Shown here one piece after another: positions 25,198 to 33,202 of a stretch of 47,506 bases of DNA (positions within the stretch are counted from its first letter, which is position 1; each line of letters opens with the position of its first letter). The translations under genes were made by a program, and so were the position numbers. The DNA comes from Companilactobacillus hulinensis (GTDB lineage: Bacteria > Bacillota > Bacilli > Lactobacillales > Lactobacillaceae), in contig NZ_RHOO01000019.1 in the NCBI RefSeq assembly GCF_003946555.1, positions 1 to 47,506 on the forward strand, given 5' to 3'. The notes beneath the pieces are model-generated. The model was not told the origin of the DNA. It made no database searches and worked only from the letters and a program-made list of their open reading frames with translations.

Positions 25198-25211
25198 TGA
25201 ACATTTGTTCT
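25198..25211. promoter_or_regulatory. LexA (SOS) box upstream of uvrC
   Basis: TGAACATTTGTTCT is the core GAAC-N4-GTTC of the Gram-positive LexA site with perfect dyad halves. It lies 75-90 bases before the uvrC start and indicates SOS control. Confidence 0.7.
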
Positions 25212-25284
25212 TATTGGTGGACATTATGTAATAATTATATTTTAATGGATAGGTTAAGAGAAACATATAGAAAGGAGATATTTC

Positions 25285-27102
25285 TTGGCAACAGAATATC
25301 TTGAACATAAATTAAGTCTATTACCAGCTCGTCCAGGTTGCTATTTAATGAAAGACATAAATTCCAAAATTATTTATGTTGGTAAGGCTAAAAATCTAAA
25401 AAATCGTGTTCGTTCATACTTCAAGAGCTCCCATGAAGGGAAGACGGAACGATTAGTATCAGAGATTCGTGATTTTGAAACGATTATTACTTCTAATGAT
25501 AAAGAAGCCTTTTTGTTAGAAATCACTCTGATTCAAAAGCATCAGCCTTATTACAATATCAAATTAAAGCGCGGTACGGGATATCCATATATTAAAATAA
25601 CTAATGAACGTGATCCTAAGATGGAGATCACTGGTTTGGTCAAAAAAGATGGCGCATATTATTTTGGTCCGTATCCTAATGTCTGGGCTGCTACAAATAC
25701 CATAAACTTCCTACAAAAGGTGTATCCATTGAGACGTTGTCAAGGTCATTTGGGACGTCCTTGTTTGTATTACCATATGGGACAATGTCTTGGTGCATGT
25801 TTCCAGGAAGTTCCTAAGGAAAAGTATGATAAGCAAATTGAAAAAATCAAAAAGTTCCTTGGCGGTAGTGTTGGTGAAGTTAAGTCTAGTCTTGAATCAA
25901 GAATGGAAACAGCATCTAAGAAGCTGGAATTTGAACGGGCCGCTGAACTACGTGATCAAATAAAGTATATTGAAACAACGGTTGAGAAGCAGAAGATTAT
26001 TTCGAATGATAATACACCTCGTGATATTTTCAATTATTATGTCGAAAAAGGCTGGATCTCTATTCAAATATTCTTTATCAGACAAGCTCGGTTGATGAAA
26101 CGTGAGAAAAAAGTTTTCGCATGTATTAATACTCCTGAAGAAGAATTATCGACTTTTATTTTGCAGTTTTATAATAGAAGAAATCAGGTTATGCCTAAGG
26201 AGATTCTTGTACCAGAAGATCTAGATAAAGACACGTTATCACAAGTTTTGAATGTTCCATTTAGAACACCACAGCGTGGTCAGAAAAAAGACTTGATGGA
26301 TATGGCTGCTGATAATTCCAAATTGGTGTTGCAAGAGAAGTTCCGACTTATGGAGCTGGACAATCGCCAAACTTATGGTGCACAGAAGCAAATATTTGAT
26401 GCTATAGGATTGCCATATGGGCACGTTATTGAATCTTTTGACCATTCGCATATCCAAGGTACCAATCCTGTTTCGGCAATGGTCATGTTCCAAGATGGCC
26501 GTCCTGAGAAGAGTGGTTATCGTAAGTATAAGATCAAAGGTGAAGTTGAACATCAATCAGGTGCTGATGAAGCAGCCAATACACGTGAAGTTATTTATCG
26601 TCGTTATTCTAGACTTATCAAAGAAGATGGTAATTTACCTGACTTAATCTTGATGGATGGTGGAATTATTGAACTCCGTGCGGTAATGGATGTATTGCAA
26701 AATGAACTAGGTATTAATATTCCTGTTGCTGGTATGGTCAAAGATAATCATCATAATACTTCGCATTTGATCTTTGGAGAAGACGGCGAGATAGTGCCAT
26801 TGGATCGTAAAAGCCAAGGATTCTATTTACTGCAAAGAATTCAAGATGAAGTTCACAGATTTGCTATTACCTTTCAGCGTAAAACAAGAAGTAAGAATGC
26901 CTTGTCATCAAGACTTGATGGCATCCAAGGTGTTGGACCAAAGACACGTAATAAGTTATTGAAGAAATTTGGCTCAGTCAAGAAGATGAAGGATGCGTCA
27001 ATTGATGATTTTACTGAACTAGGAATTTCAAAGACTACAGCGCAAACAATCAAAATCACTTTGGCAAGTACTGACTTTCATAAAAAATATTCTAAGGGTT
27101 AA
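25285..27102 (+). CDS. uvrC: Excinuclease ABC subunit C
   Basis: A 605-residue nucleotide-excision-repair nuclease that cuts both sides of a lesion handed over by UvrA/UvrB. Domains: GIY-YIG nuclease (about 12-95, PGCYLMKD and IIYVGKAKNLKNRVRSYF); Cys-rich part with RRCQGHLGRPCLYYHMGQC (about 150-170); UVR motif binding UvrB (about 200-235); RNase H-like nuclease (about 370-540, with the acidic DHSHIQG and LILMDGG); C-terminal tandem HhH (RLDGIQGVGPKTRNKLLKKFG). Normal length. The TTG start has AAAGGAG 7 bases upstream. Monocistronic, preceded by a LexA box. Confidence 0.96.
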   Translation: MATEYLEHKLSLLPARPGCYLMKDINSKIIYVGKAKNLKNRVRSYFKSSHEGKTERLVSEIRDFETIITSNDKEAFLLEITLIQKHQPYYNIKLKRGTGYPYIKITNERDPKMEITGLVKKDGAYYFGPYPNVWAATNTINFLQKVYPLRRCQGHLGRPCLYYHMGQCLGACFQEVPKEKYDKQIEKIKKFLGGSVGEVKSSLESRMETASKKLEFERAAELRDQIKYIETTVEKQKIISNDNTPRDIFNYYVEKGWISIQIFFIRQARLMKREKKVFACINTPEEELSTFILQFYNRRNQVMPKEILVPEDLDKDTLSQVLNVPFRTPQRGQKKDLMDMAADNSKLVLQEKFRLMELDNRQTYGAQKQIFDAIGLPYGHVIESFDHSHIQGTNPVSAMVMFQDGRPEKSGYRKYKIKGEVEHQSGADEAANTREVIYRRYSRLIKEDGNLPDLILMDGGIIELRAVMDVLQNELGINIPVAGMVKDNHHNTSHLIFGEDGEIVPLDRKSQGFYLLQRIQDEVHRFAITFQRKTRSKNALSSRLDGIQGVGPKTRNKLLKKFGSVKKMKDASIDDFTELGISKTTAQTIKITLASTDFHKKYSKG

Positions 27103-27176
27103 AAAAAGCTGTGACTTAACTATTTGCCAGATGCTTATTATGTAATTCGTAATCGTGCGCCAAAACATAGCTTTTT
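27103..27176. repeat. Long-stem hairpin with a 52-base loop after uvrC
   Basis: AAAAAGCTGTG (27103-27113) pairs with CATAGCTTTTT (27166-27176) over 11 bp. The loop is 52 bases without a clear inner fold. It sits directly behind the uvrC stop and before the main terminator. Confidence 0.5.
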
Positions 27177-27187
27177 CCGCTTAAAAC

Positions 27188-27230
27188 AAAACAGACTAGT
27201 AATCCAAGATCGGATTACTAGTCTGTTTTG
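27188..27230. terminator. Bidirectional terminator between uvrC and the DUF3862-like gene
   Basis: 18-bp perfect stem AAAACAGACTAGTAATCC with its complement at 27212-27229 and loop AAGATC. Confidence 0.9.
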
Positions 27231-27271
27231 CCTTAATGCTTGAAAGCTGACCATGTTTCGTCACACTTTTT

Positions 27272-27943
27272 TTATTGTAAACTCAACCAGTTTTTACCGC
27301 TGACTTTTCCATCGGTAAAGGTTATTACTAAGTTTTTGTCCATTTTACCAAGTGAATCATTAGTATATGAGAATACATTGGAGTGATTGCTCTCTAATAC
27401 ATTTTCAGAATAACCATTTGGTTTGCCAAGTAGGGCGGTTACTGCTTCTACTGACAGACCATTTTTTATTTGTCCGTACAATATATTATTTATTTCTTGC
27501 TGACGATCTATTTTCAAACCTGATATAGACTTACTGATAGCGTGGTTATTTGTGAATCCGATGCTTAAAGTCATACGGTTGCTTTGGTTTTTCCAGACAT
27601 ATCTCGTTGTTTCAATATCACCGATCGTACTAGTTTTTCTTGAGGTAAATTTACCGAATATCTTTTGAGCACTATCGCTTGAAATACCATTTTTGAGATC
27701 TAGATAAATACTGTTGTACTTTTTTAACGTAACCGTATTGTCATTTTTTGATGGTTTAGAAACTTTTGTATGTTTTCTAGTAGGGATAACTATACGGTCT
27801 TGGATATATTGAGGTTGTGCAGTGAATTTATAGCCGATAAAGATTGCTGTACCTAGTACTAAGACGATTATCAGCCAGAACCACCATTTTGTTATTAATT
27901 TATTACGTCGATTGTTTCTATGACGGAATTCACTACGTTTCAT
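27272..27943 (-). CDS. Membrane-anchored protein with two SmpA/DUF3862-like repeats
   Basis: A 223-residue protein. A basic N-terminus (MKRSEFRHRNNRRNK) and one membrane helix (about 20-42, WWFWLIIVLVLGTAIFIGYKF) are followed by a linker and two related modules outside the cell. The modules are LDLKNGISSDSAQKIFGK (about 81-98) and GQIKNGLSVEAVTALLGKPN (about 157-176). This is the 'kxGms...v..llGkP' pattern of SmpA/OmlA and DUF3862/BLIP-like folds. Such modules bind proteins or the envelope; no enzyme motif is seen. GAGGTGAAT precedes the ATG. Monocistronic; function unknown. Confidence 0.75.
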   Translation of the reverse strand: MKRSEFRHRNNRRNKLITKWWFWLIIVLVLGTAIFIGYKFTAQPQYIQDRIVIPTRKHTKVSKPSKNDNTVTLKKYNSIYLDLKNGISSDSAQKIFGKFTSRKTSTIGDIETTRYVWKNQSNRMTLSIGFTNNHAISKSISGLKIDRQQEINNILYGQIKNGLSVEAVTALLGKPNGYSENVLESNHSNVFSYTNDSLGKMDKNLVITFTDGKVSGKNWLSLQ

Positions 27944-27996
27944 TATTCACCTCAAAAGTTATCGATTATTACTATGATAACAGTAAATCAGGGTAG

Positions 27997-28043
27997 AAAA
28001 ATAGGGAATGCAATCCGATTTTGGATTACATTCCCTATTTTTA
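27997..28043. terminator. Terminator of the fructose operon (bidirectional)
   Basis: A stem of about 17 bp (AAATAGGGAATG and AATCC with their complements, one mismatch), loop GATTTT, with T-runs on both strands. Confidence 0.85.
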
Positions 28044-28055
28044 TAGAATTAATAT

Positions 28056-30008
28056 TTATTTTGCAGCTTTTTTAGCAGGCTTCCAAATTCCGTAAATGAC
28101 TCCGGAAATTACAGCACCGATAATAACAGCTAATAAGTACATCAAAGGTTTGTTGGCTAATGGTGTAACGAAGATACCACCATGAGGAGCAGGTACGTTA
28201 ACGCCCCAAAGTTGTGTCAAACCACCACCAATTGCTGAACCAATAACACTTGATACGATAACGTGAAGTGGATCTCCGGCAGCAAATGGAATGGCACCTT
28301 CAGTAATGAATGAAAGTCCTAGAACGTAGTTAGATAGACCAGCTTGTCTTTCTTGTTCAGTAAACTTGTTCTTCCAGAATGTTGTAGCAATGGCAATTGC
28401 TAGAGGTGGTACCATACCACCAACCATAACAGCAGCCATCAAAGCACCATCTTGTGTAGCAGTAAATGTACCAATAGCGAATGTATAAGCAGCTTTGTTG
28501 AATGGGCCACCCATATCGATAGCCATCATTCCACCAAGCAATGTACCAAGAACAACGGCATTACCAGTACCCATAGTTTCAAGGAATGCGGTAATAGCAT
28601 GGTTAACAACGGCGAAGACTGGGTCGACAGCGAAGTACATGATTGCACCGACGATCAGAAGACTTAGAACAGGGTAGAGCAAGATTGGTTTCAAGCCATC
28701 TAGTGATTTAGGAAGGTTCTTTAGAGCCTTCTTTAAGTAGATGACAGTCCAACCAGCGATGAAACCAGCAAGTAAACCACCGATAAATCCGGCAGGACTC
28801 TTAGATGAAACAACTGATGCAGTAGCTTGTGATGCCATATAACCACCAACAAAACCAGGTAGCAAGGCAGGACGATCACCGATTGAAACGGCAATGTATG
28901 CTGCTAAAACAGGAATCAAGAAGCTGAATGCATAGTTACCGACGTTGTTGAAGAACAAGAACCATTGTGAATGTGCTCCAACTGAGTTTTCAAGTAAGAA
29001 TGAGATGGCCATCAAAATACCACCACCAACAACGAATGGAAGCATATTTGAGATACCATTCATTAAGTCAGCGTAGATCTTTGACCAAAGTGACTTAGTT
29101 TCGGCTGAATCTTCATCGTCAGAAACAGCTCCGCCTTCAGAATGGAAAACAGGTGCTTTTTGTTCTGTGGCTAGGTTGATCAATTCTTCAGCTTTGTTGA
29201 TACCATCTGAAACAGGACGATTGACCAAGTGCTTACCATCAAAACGAGGCATATCAACTTTCTTATCAGCAGCAACGATAACACCGACAGAACGTTTGAT
29301 TTCGTCCGATGTTAACTTGTGCTTAACACCTTCAGAACCGTTTGTTTCAACTTTGATATCTACACCCATCTTTTCGGCTTGTTCTTTAAGAGCAGCTTCA
29401 GCCATGTATGTATGTGCAATACCAGTAGGGCAAGCAGTTACAGCAACAACGAAAGGCTTTTCGTCTTCTGTTGTTCCGTTATCAGCAGCAGCTTTTGCTG
29501 CGGCAGCCTTTTTAGCTTGTTTTTCTTCGTCAGCTTTATCTTTGGCTTCTTTAGCAGCCATTGCATCATCAAATAATTTTTGAACCTCGTCAGCAGTTGT
29601 AGCTTTTTTCAAGTTTGCTACCAAATCTGGGTTGATAAGCAGTGATGAAAGAGCAGCAAGTGCTTGTAAGTGAAGATTGTCAGCACCGTCTGGAGCAGCA
29701 ATCATGAAGAATAGGTATGCTGGTTGTCCGTCTAGTGATTGATAATCGATACCCTTGGCACTCTTAGCAAAAAGTACAGTAGCACGTTGTACAGCCTTAT
29801 CACGAGCATGTGGCATAGCAATTCCTTCACCAATACCAGTACTTGTTTGAGCTTCACGTTTTAAAATATCAGATTTATATAAATCCTTGTCATTAATGAC
29901 GCCGACTTGATAATACTTGTCGACCATTTCCTCAATAGCTTCTTCTTTAGTAGTAGCTTTAAGGTCCATGATCATAGCGTCTTTAAGTAGTAATTGTTTA
30001 AGATCCAT
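28056..30008 (-). CDS. fruA: PTS fructose EIIABC permease
   Basis: A 650-residue fused fructose permease making fructose-1-phosphate at the membrane. IIA (about 1-145) has the phosphorylated His in GEGIAMPHARD (near 64). An Ala/Lys-rich linker (about 150-180) is followed by IIB (about 186-285), with the active Cys193 in TACPTGIAHTYMAEA. IIC (about 310-650) has about eight to ten membrane segments and the PF(N)KAAY and GAIPFAAGDP regions. ATG 30008 is preferred to the TTG at 30011 because GGGAGGG lies 6 bases upstream. Last gene of fruR-fruK-fruA, 15 bases after fruK. Confidence 0.95.
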   Translation of the reverse strand: MDLKQLLLKDAMIMDLKATTKEEAIEEMVDKYYQVGVINDKDLYKSDILKREAQTSTGIGEGIAMPHARDKAVQRATVLFAKSAKGIDYQSLDGQPAYLFFMIAAPDGADNLHLQALAALSSLLINPDLVANLKKATTADEVQKLFDDAMAAKEAKDKADEEKQAKKAAAAKAAADNGTTEDEKPFVVAVTACPTGIAHTYMAEAALKEQAEKMGVDIKVETNGSEGVKHKLTSDEIKRSVGVIVAADKKVDMPRFDGKHLVNRPVSDGINKAEELINLATEQKAPVFHSEGGAVSDDEDSAETKSLWSKIYADLMNGISNMLPFVVGGGILMAISFLLENSVGAHSQWFLFFNNVGNYAFSFLIPVLAAYIAVSIGDRPALLPGFVGGYMASQATASVVSSKSPAGFIGGLLAGFIAGWTVIYLKKALKNLPKSLDGLKPILLYPVLSLLIVGAIMYFAVDPVFAVVNHAITAFLETMGTGNAVVLGTLLGGMMAIDMGGPFNKAAYTFAIGTFTATQDGALMAAVMVGGMVPPLAIAIATTFWKNKFTEQERQAGLSNYVLGLSFITEGAIPFAAGDPLHVIVSSVIGSAIGGGLTQLWGVNVPAPHGGIFVTPLANKPLMYLLAVIIGAVISGVIYGIWKPAKKAAK

Positions 30009-30023
30009 CAATAAGTCCCTCCC

Positions 30024-30947
30024 TTAACTTAATTCCGAAATACTAATGGCGTTATAAACTTCGTCAATCTTTGCTTTGATGGCAATATCTTGACTGAATG
30101 CAGTGGCTGACCCACAGGCAGCACCGATATGGAAGCTTTCAATCGGATCATTTGTCTTCATGAATGTTCCAGCAAATCCAGCGATCATTGAGTCACCAGC
30201 ACCAACAGAGTTAATGACAGTTCCTTTTGGTGCATTAGCTTTGTATGCGTGATCCTTTGTAACTAATAATGCACCATCTCCAGCCATTGAAACTAATACA
30301 TGTTTAGCACCTTGGTCCAATAACTTTCTAGCATGATCGATAATTTCTTGGTCAGAGTTGAATGTTGTATTGAACAGTTCTGCCAATTCGTGGTGATTTG
30401 GTTTAACAACTAGGGGATGCAATGGTAATGTATCCAACAATGCTTGACCAGTTGTATCAATGACAAAATCAGCACCTTGAGCTTGGATCATCTTGGCAAT
30501 GTCTAAGTAGAATGTATCAGGAAGTTTCTTTGGAAGACTGCCTGACATGATAACGACATCACCATTTCCTACAGATCCAAGTTGTTTCATAAATAAAGAT
30601 TTTTCGTCTTCTGAAATAGCAGGACCAGTACCGTTGATCTCTGTTTCCTCATCTTGTTTGACCGCATTAACTTTGACGTTGATACGAGTATCCTCAGAAA
30701 CATTAGTGAAATTAGTTTTTAAGTCGTGTTGAGCTAACAAACTCTTAAACATTTCACCAGTGGCTCCGCCAACAAATCCTAAAGCAGTAGAATCAATATT
30801 CAATTCTTTGAGAATTCTAGAAACGTTGATTCCCTTTCCTCCAGGAAGTTTCACGTCGCTAGTTGTTCGGTTAACTTCACCAGTTGTTAAAGTCTTCAAT
30901 TGTAGTGCATAGTCAATTGAAGGGTTAGCAGTGATTGTATAAATCAA
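30024..30947 (-). CDS. fruK: 1-phosphofructokinase
   Basis: A 307-residue PfkB-family kinase converting fructose-1-phosphate to fructose-1,6-bisphosphate with ATP. Signatures: N-terminal MIYTITANPSIDYAL, GGKGINVSRILKEL near 36-49 and the C-terminal GAGDSMIAGFAG, with catalytic Asp near 250. It starts with TTG at 30947, directly abutting the TAA of fruR. The ribosome binding site GGAGGT lies inside the last codons of fruR, so the two are translationally linked. Downstream is fruA. This copy keeps the canonical GAGD motif, unlike the PfkB protein at 6774-7700. Confidence 0.95.
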   Translation of the reverse strand: MIYTITANPSIDYALQLKTLTTGEVNRTTSDVKLPGGKGINVSRILKELNIDSTALGFVGGATGEMFKSLLAQHDLKTNFTNVSEDTRINVKVNAVKQDEETEINGTGPAISEDEKSLFMKQLGSVGNGDVVIMSGSLPKKLPDTFYLDIAKMIQAQGADFVIDTTGQALLDTLPLHPLVVKPNHHELAELFNTTFNSDQEIIDHARKLLDQGAKHVLVSMAGDGALLVTKDHAYKANAPKGTVINSVGAGDSMIAGFAGTFMKTNDPIESFHIGAACGSATAFSQDIAIKAKIDEVYNAISISELS

Positions 30948-31706
30948 TTAGTTTACCTCCATGATTTTTGTCTTCTTATTTAATAATCCCGATTCTTTTT
31001 CTGGTAGTTTGTCCGTAATTAAGGTAGCATCTTGTAGGTCGGCAAATTTACTAAAGCTGACTTGACAATACTTGGAACTATCAGAAAGTACGAAGGTCTG
31101 ATTTGATCGTTTCATTGCTAGCGTCTTGATTGCAGCTTCTTCTGGATCCGGAGTTGTATATCCAGAATCCATTGAGAATCCATTCGTTCCTAAGAACGCT
31201 TTATCAAAATGATATGTTTCTAGCGTTTGAATCATGGTTGAACCAATTAATGCTTTGGTAGATGATTTTAATTTTCCACCAGGCAGGAAGGTTTCAATGT
31301 CGTAATCAGCCAACATTGAGGCGTTATCCACGCTATTGGTGATAACAAGTAAGTCTTTATGTTCGATTAGATAAGGAATCATAAACTGAATCGTGGTTCC
31401 TGAATCTAAGAATATGACTTCTTGATTTCTTACTTGGCCAGCAGCTGTTCGTCCAATTGCTTTCTTTTCATCTAAGTGAACAGTAGCTTTTTGGGAAAGT
31501 GCCGGTTCTTCATGTAAAGAAATTGCGTTTTGAGCTCCACCATGAATTCGTAATAACTTATGGCAATTCTCTAAATCTTGTAAATCACGTCTTAAAGTGG
31601 ATTCAGATGCCCCTGTCAGGGGGATCAAATCATGCAATTTAACAATATTATGAATTTTTAATTGTTCGAGTATAATTTGTTGTCTCTCTTCAGTAAGCAC
31701 TTTCAT
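30948..31706 (-). CDS. fruR: DeoR-family regulator of the fructose operon
   Basis: A 252-residue DeoR-type repressor. The HTH is at about 1-57 (SESTLRRDLQDLE as recognition part) and the sugar-phosphate-sensing DeoR C-terminal domain at about 75-235 (IFLDSGTT, VITNSVDNA, KAFLGTNGF). It probably responds to fructose-1-phosphate, as known for FruR of lactic acid bacteria. First gene of fruR-fruK-fruA, so it is autoregulated. Its promoter overlaps a run of TTTGAA-type repeats, the likely operator. GAGGTG precedes the ATG closely. Confidence 0.92.
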   Translation of the reverse strand: MKVLTEERQQIILEQLKIHNIVKLHDLIPLTGASESTLRRDLQDLENCHKLLRIHGGAQNAISLHEEPALSQKATVHLDEKKAIGRTAAGQVRNQEVIFLDSGTTIQFMIPYLIEHKDLLVITNSVDNASMLADYDIETFLPGGKLKSSTKALIGSTMIQTLETYHFDKAFLGTNGFSMDSGYTTPDPEEAAIKTLAMKRSNQTFVLSDSSKYCQVSFSKFADLQDATLITDKLPEKESGLLNKKTKIMEVN

Positions 31707-31723
31707 ATCACCTCACGAGAACT

Positions 31724-31751
31724 ATAATACATCAAATTCATTCAAAATCAA
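31724..31751 (-). promoter_or_regulatory. fruRKA promoter
   Basis: On the minus strand TTGATT (31746-31751), 16-base spacer and TATTAT (31724-31729), about 18 bases before the fruR ATG. The leader is therefore very short. Confidence 0.6.
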
Positions 31752-31791
31752 CCAAATTCGTTCAAATTCTTTCAAAAAACTTCAAAAACGG
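31733..31791. promoter_or_regulatory. FruR operator: tandem CAAATTCNTTCAAA repeats
   Basis: CAAATTCATTCAAA (31733), CAAATTCGTTCAAA (31753) and AAATTCTTTCAAAA (31764) occur in a row, with a further TTCAAAAAC. They overlap and flank the -35 of the fru operon. Tandem direct repeats over the promoter are typical for DeoR-family regulators. Confidence 0.6.
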
Positions 31792-31867
31792 TTAAACTGT
31801 ATCATTGTGATTTCAATTTGCTTAAACAAATTGTTTATATTCTAAGTATTATGATGTCAATTTTTGT

Positions 31868-31875
31868 GCTAAAAT
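31868..31875 (+). promoter_or_regulatory. Possible extended -10 for obgE
   Basis: TG-C-TAAAAT with TAAAAT at 31870-31875, 37 bases before the obgE ATG. No strong -35. Confidence 0.4.
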
Positions 31876-31912
31876 TTAAAAATGATAACTATGAGTAGAA
31901 AGGGGAGTTTTA

Positions 31913-33187
31913 ATGTTTGTAGATAACGTTAAAATCACCGTTAGATCTGGTAAAGGTGGAGATGGAGCAGTAGCCTTTCGCCATGAAAAATATGTTCCCT
32001 TAGGCGGACCAGCTGGAGGAGACGGCGGTCGCGGAGGCGACATTATTTTGAAAGCCCATGAAGGTATGAATACTTTGATGGATTTCAGATACAAACGTAT
32101 TTTTAAGGCACAACCCGGTCAAAACGGCCAAATAAAGGGTATGTATGGGCATAAAGCTGATCCCGTATATATTGCAGTACCTGCTGGAACTTCTGTATAT
32201 GATGAAGATTCCGGCAAATTAATCGGTGACTTGATTGAACATGATCAAGAATTAGTTGTTGCTAAAGGTGGAGACGGTGGACGAGGCAATATCCACTTTG
32301 CTAACTCTAAGAACCGTGCACCAGAAGTTGCCGAAAACGGTGAACCTGGTCAGGAGATTCATTTACGTCTTGAATTGAAGTTGATTGCCGATGTTGGACT
32401 TGTTGGATTCCCATCAGTTGGTAAGTCTACATTATTATCTGTAGCAACTTCAGCTAAGCCTAAGATTGCTGCATATCAATTTACGACGCTTTCACCTAAT
32501 CTAGGTATGGTTAGACTTGATAATGGACAAGATTTCGTTATCGCCGATTTACCTGGACTTATTGAGGGTGCTTCAAATGGTGTTGGACTTGGTATTCAAT
32601 TCTTACGCCACGTTGAGCGTACACGAGTAATTCTTCATCTTGTTGATATGGATCCAGAGAATGGACGTGATCCATACGAAGATTACTTATCAATTCGTAA
32701 AGAATTAGGTAACTATGATGAGAACGTATTGAGCAGACCAGAAGTAATCGTACCAACTAAGTTGGATATTCCTGGTTCTGAAGAAAGATTGGAAGAGTTT
32801 AAGAAACAACTTCCAGAAGATGCTGATATATTTGCAATTTCAAGTATTCAACACACAGGTATTAAAGATTTGATGAATCATACAAGTGAGGTTCTTGCTA
32901 AGGCGGAACCAATTCATTTTGATGTTCAGTCAGATGAAACTAAAGAATACAATTACGAGACAAAAGCTGATAAGTTTACTATTGAAAAAGAAGATGAACA
33001 CAGCTTTATTGTTAAAGGACATGATGTTGAATTGCTTCTTAAACGAAGTAATCTTGATCACCAAGATGGTATTATGCGTTTTGCTCGTCAACTTAAGAGT
33101 ATGGGCATTGAAGATGGTCTGATGAAGGCTGGCGCACAATCAGGAGATTCTGTAACAATTCTTGACTTCACTTTTGATTTCATTTAG
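31913..33187 (+). CDS. obgE: Obg-family GTPase
   Basis: A 424-residue essential GTPase linked to 50S subunit assembly and the stringent response. Domains: Gly-rich Obg fold (1-158, e.g. [20 protein letters not shown] and several GGxGG repeats); G domain (about 159-335) with G1 GFPSVGKST (about 165-173), DLPGLIEGA, and PTKLDIP in place of NKxD-like G4; and an OCT domain at the C-terminus (about 350-424) typical of Firmicutes. AAGGGGAG precedes the ATG by 6-7 bases. First of a run of housekeeping genes with short gaps. Confidence 0.97.
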   Translation: MFVDNVKITVRSGKGGDGAVAFRHEKYVPLGGPAGGDGGRGGDIILKAHEGMNTLMDFRYKRIFKAQPGQNGQIKGMYGHKADPVYIAVPAGTSVYDEDSGKLIGDLIEHDQELVVAKGGDGGRGNIHFANSKNRAPEVAENGEPGQEIHLRLELKLIADVGLVGFPSVGKSTLLSVATSAKPKIAAYQFTTLSPNLGMVRLDNGQDFVIADLPGLIEGASNGVGLGIQFLRHVERTRVILHLVDMDPENGRDPYEDYLSIRKELGNYDENVLSRPEVIVPTKLDIPGSEERLEEFKKQLPEDADIFAISSIQHTGIKDLMNHTSEVLAKAEPIHFDVQSDETKEYNYETKADKFTIEKEDEHSFIVKGHDVELLLKRSNLDHQDGIMRFARQLKSMGIEDGLMKAGAQSGDSVTILDFTFDFI

Positions 33188-33202
33188 GGGTAAATAAACA
33201 TA

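Noticed and set aside
29167-29583. Plus-strand frame of 138 codons inside fruA
   Set aside because: Shadow of the Ala/Lys-rich IIA-IIB part of fruA; no start signal.
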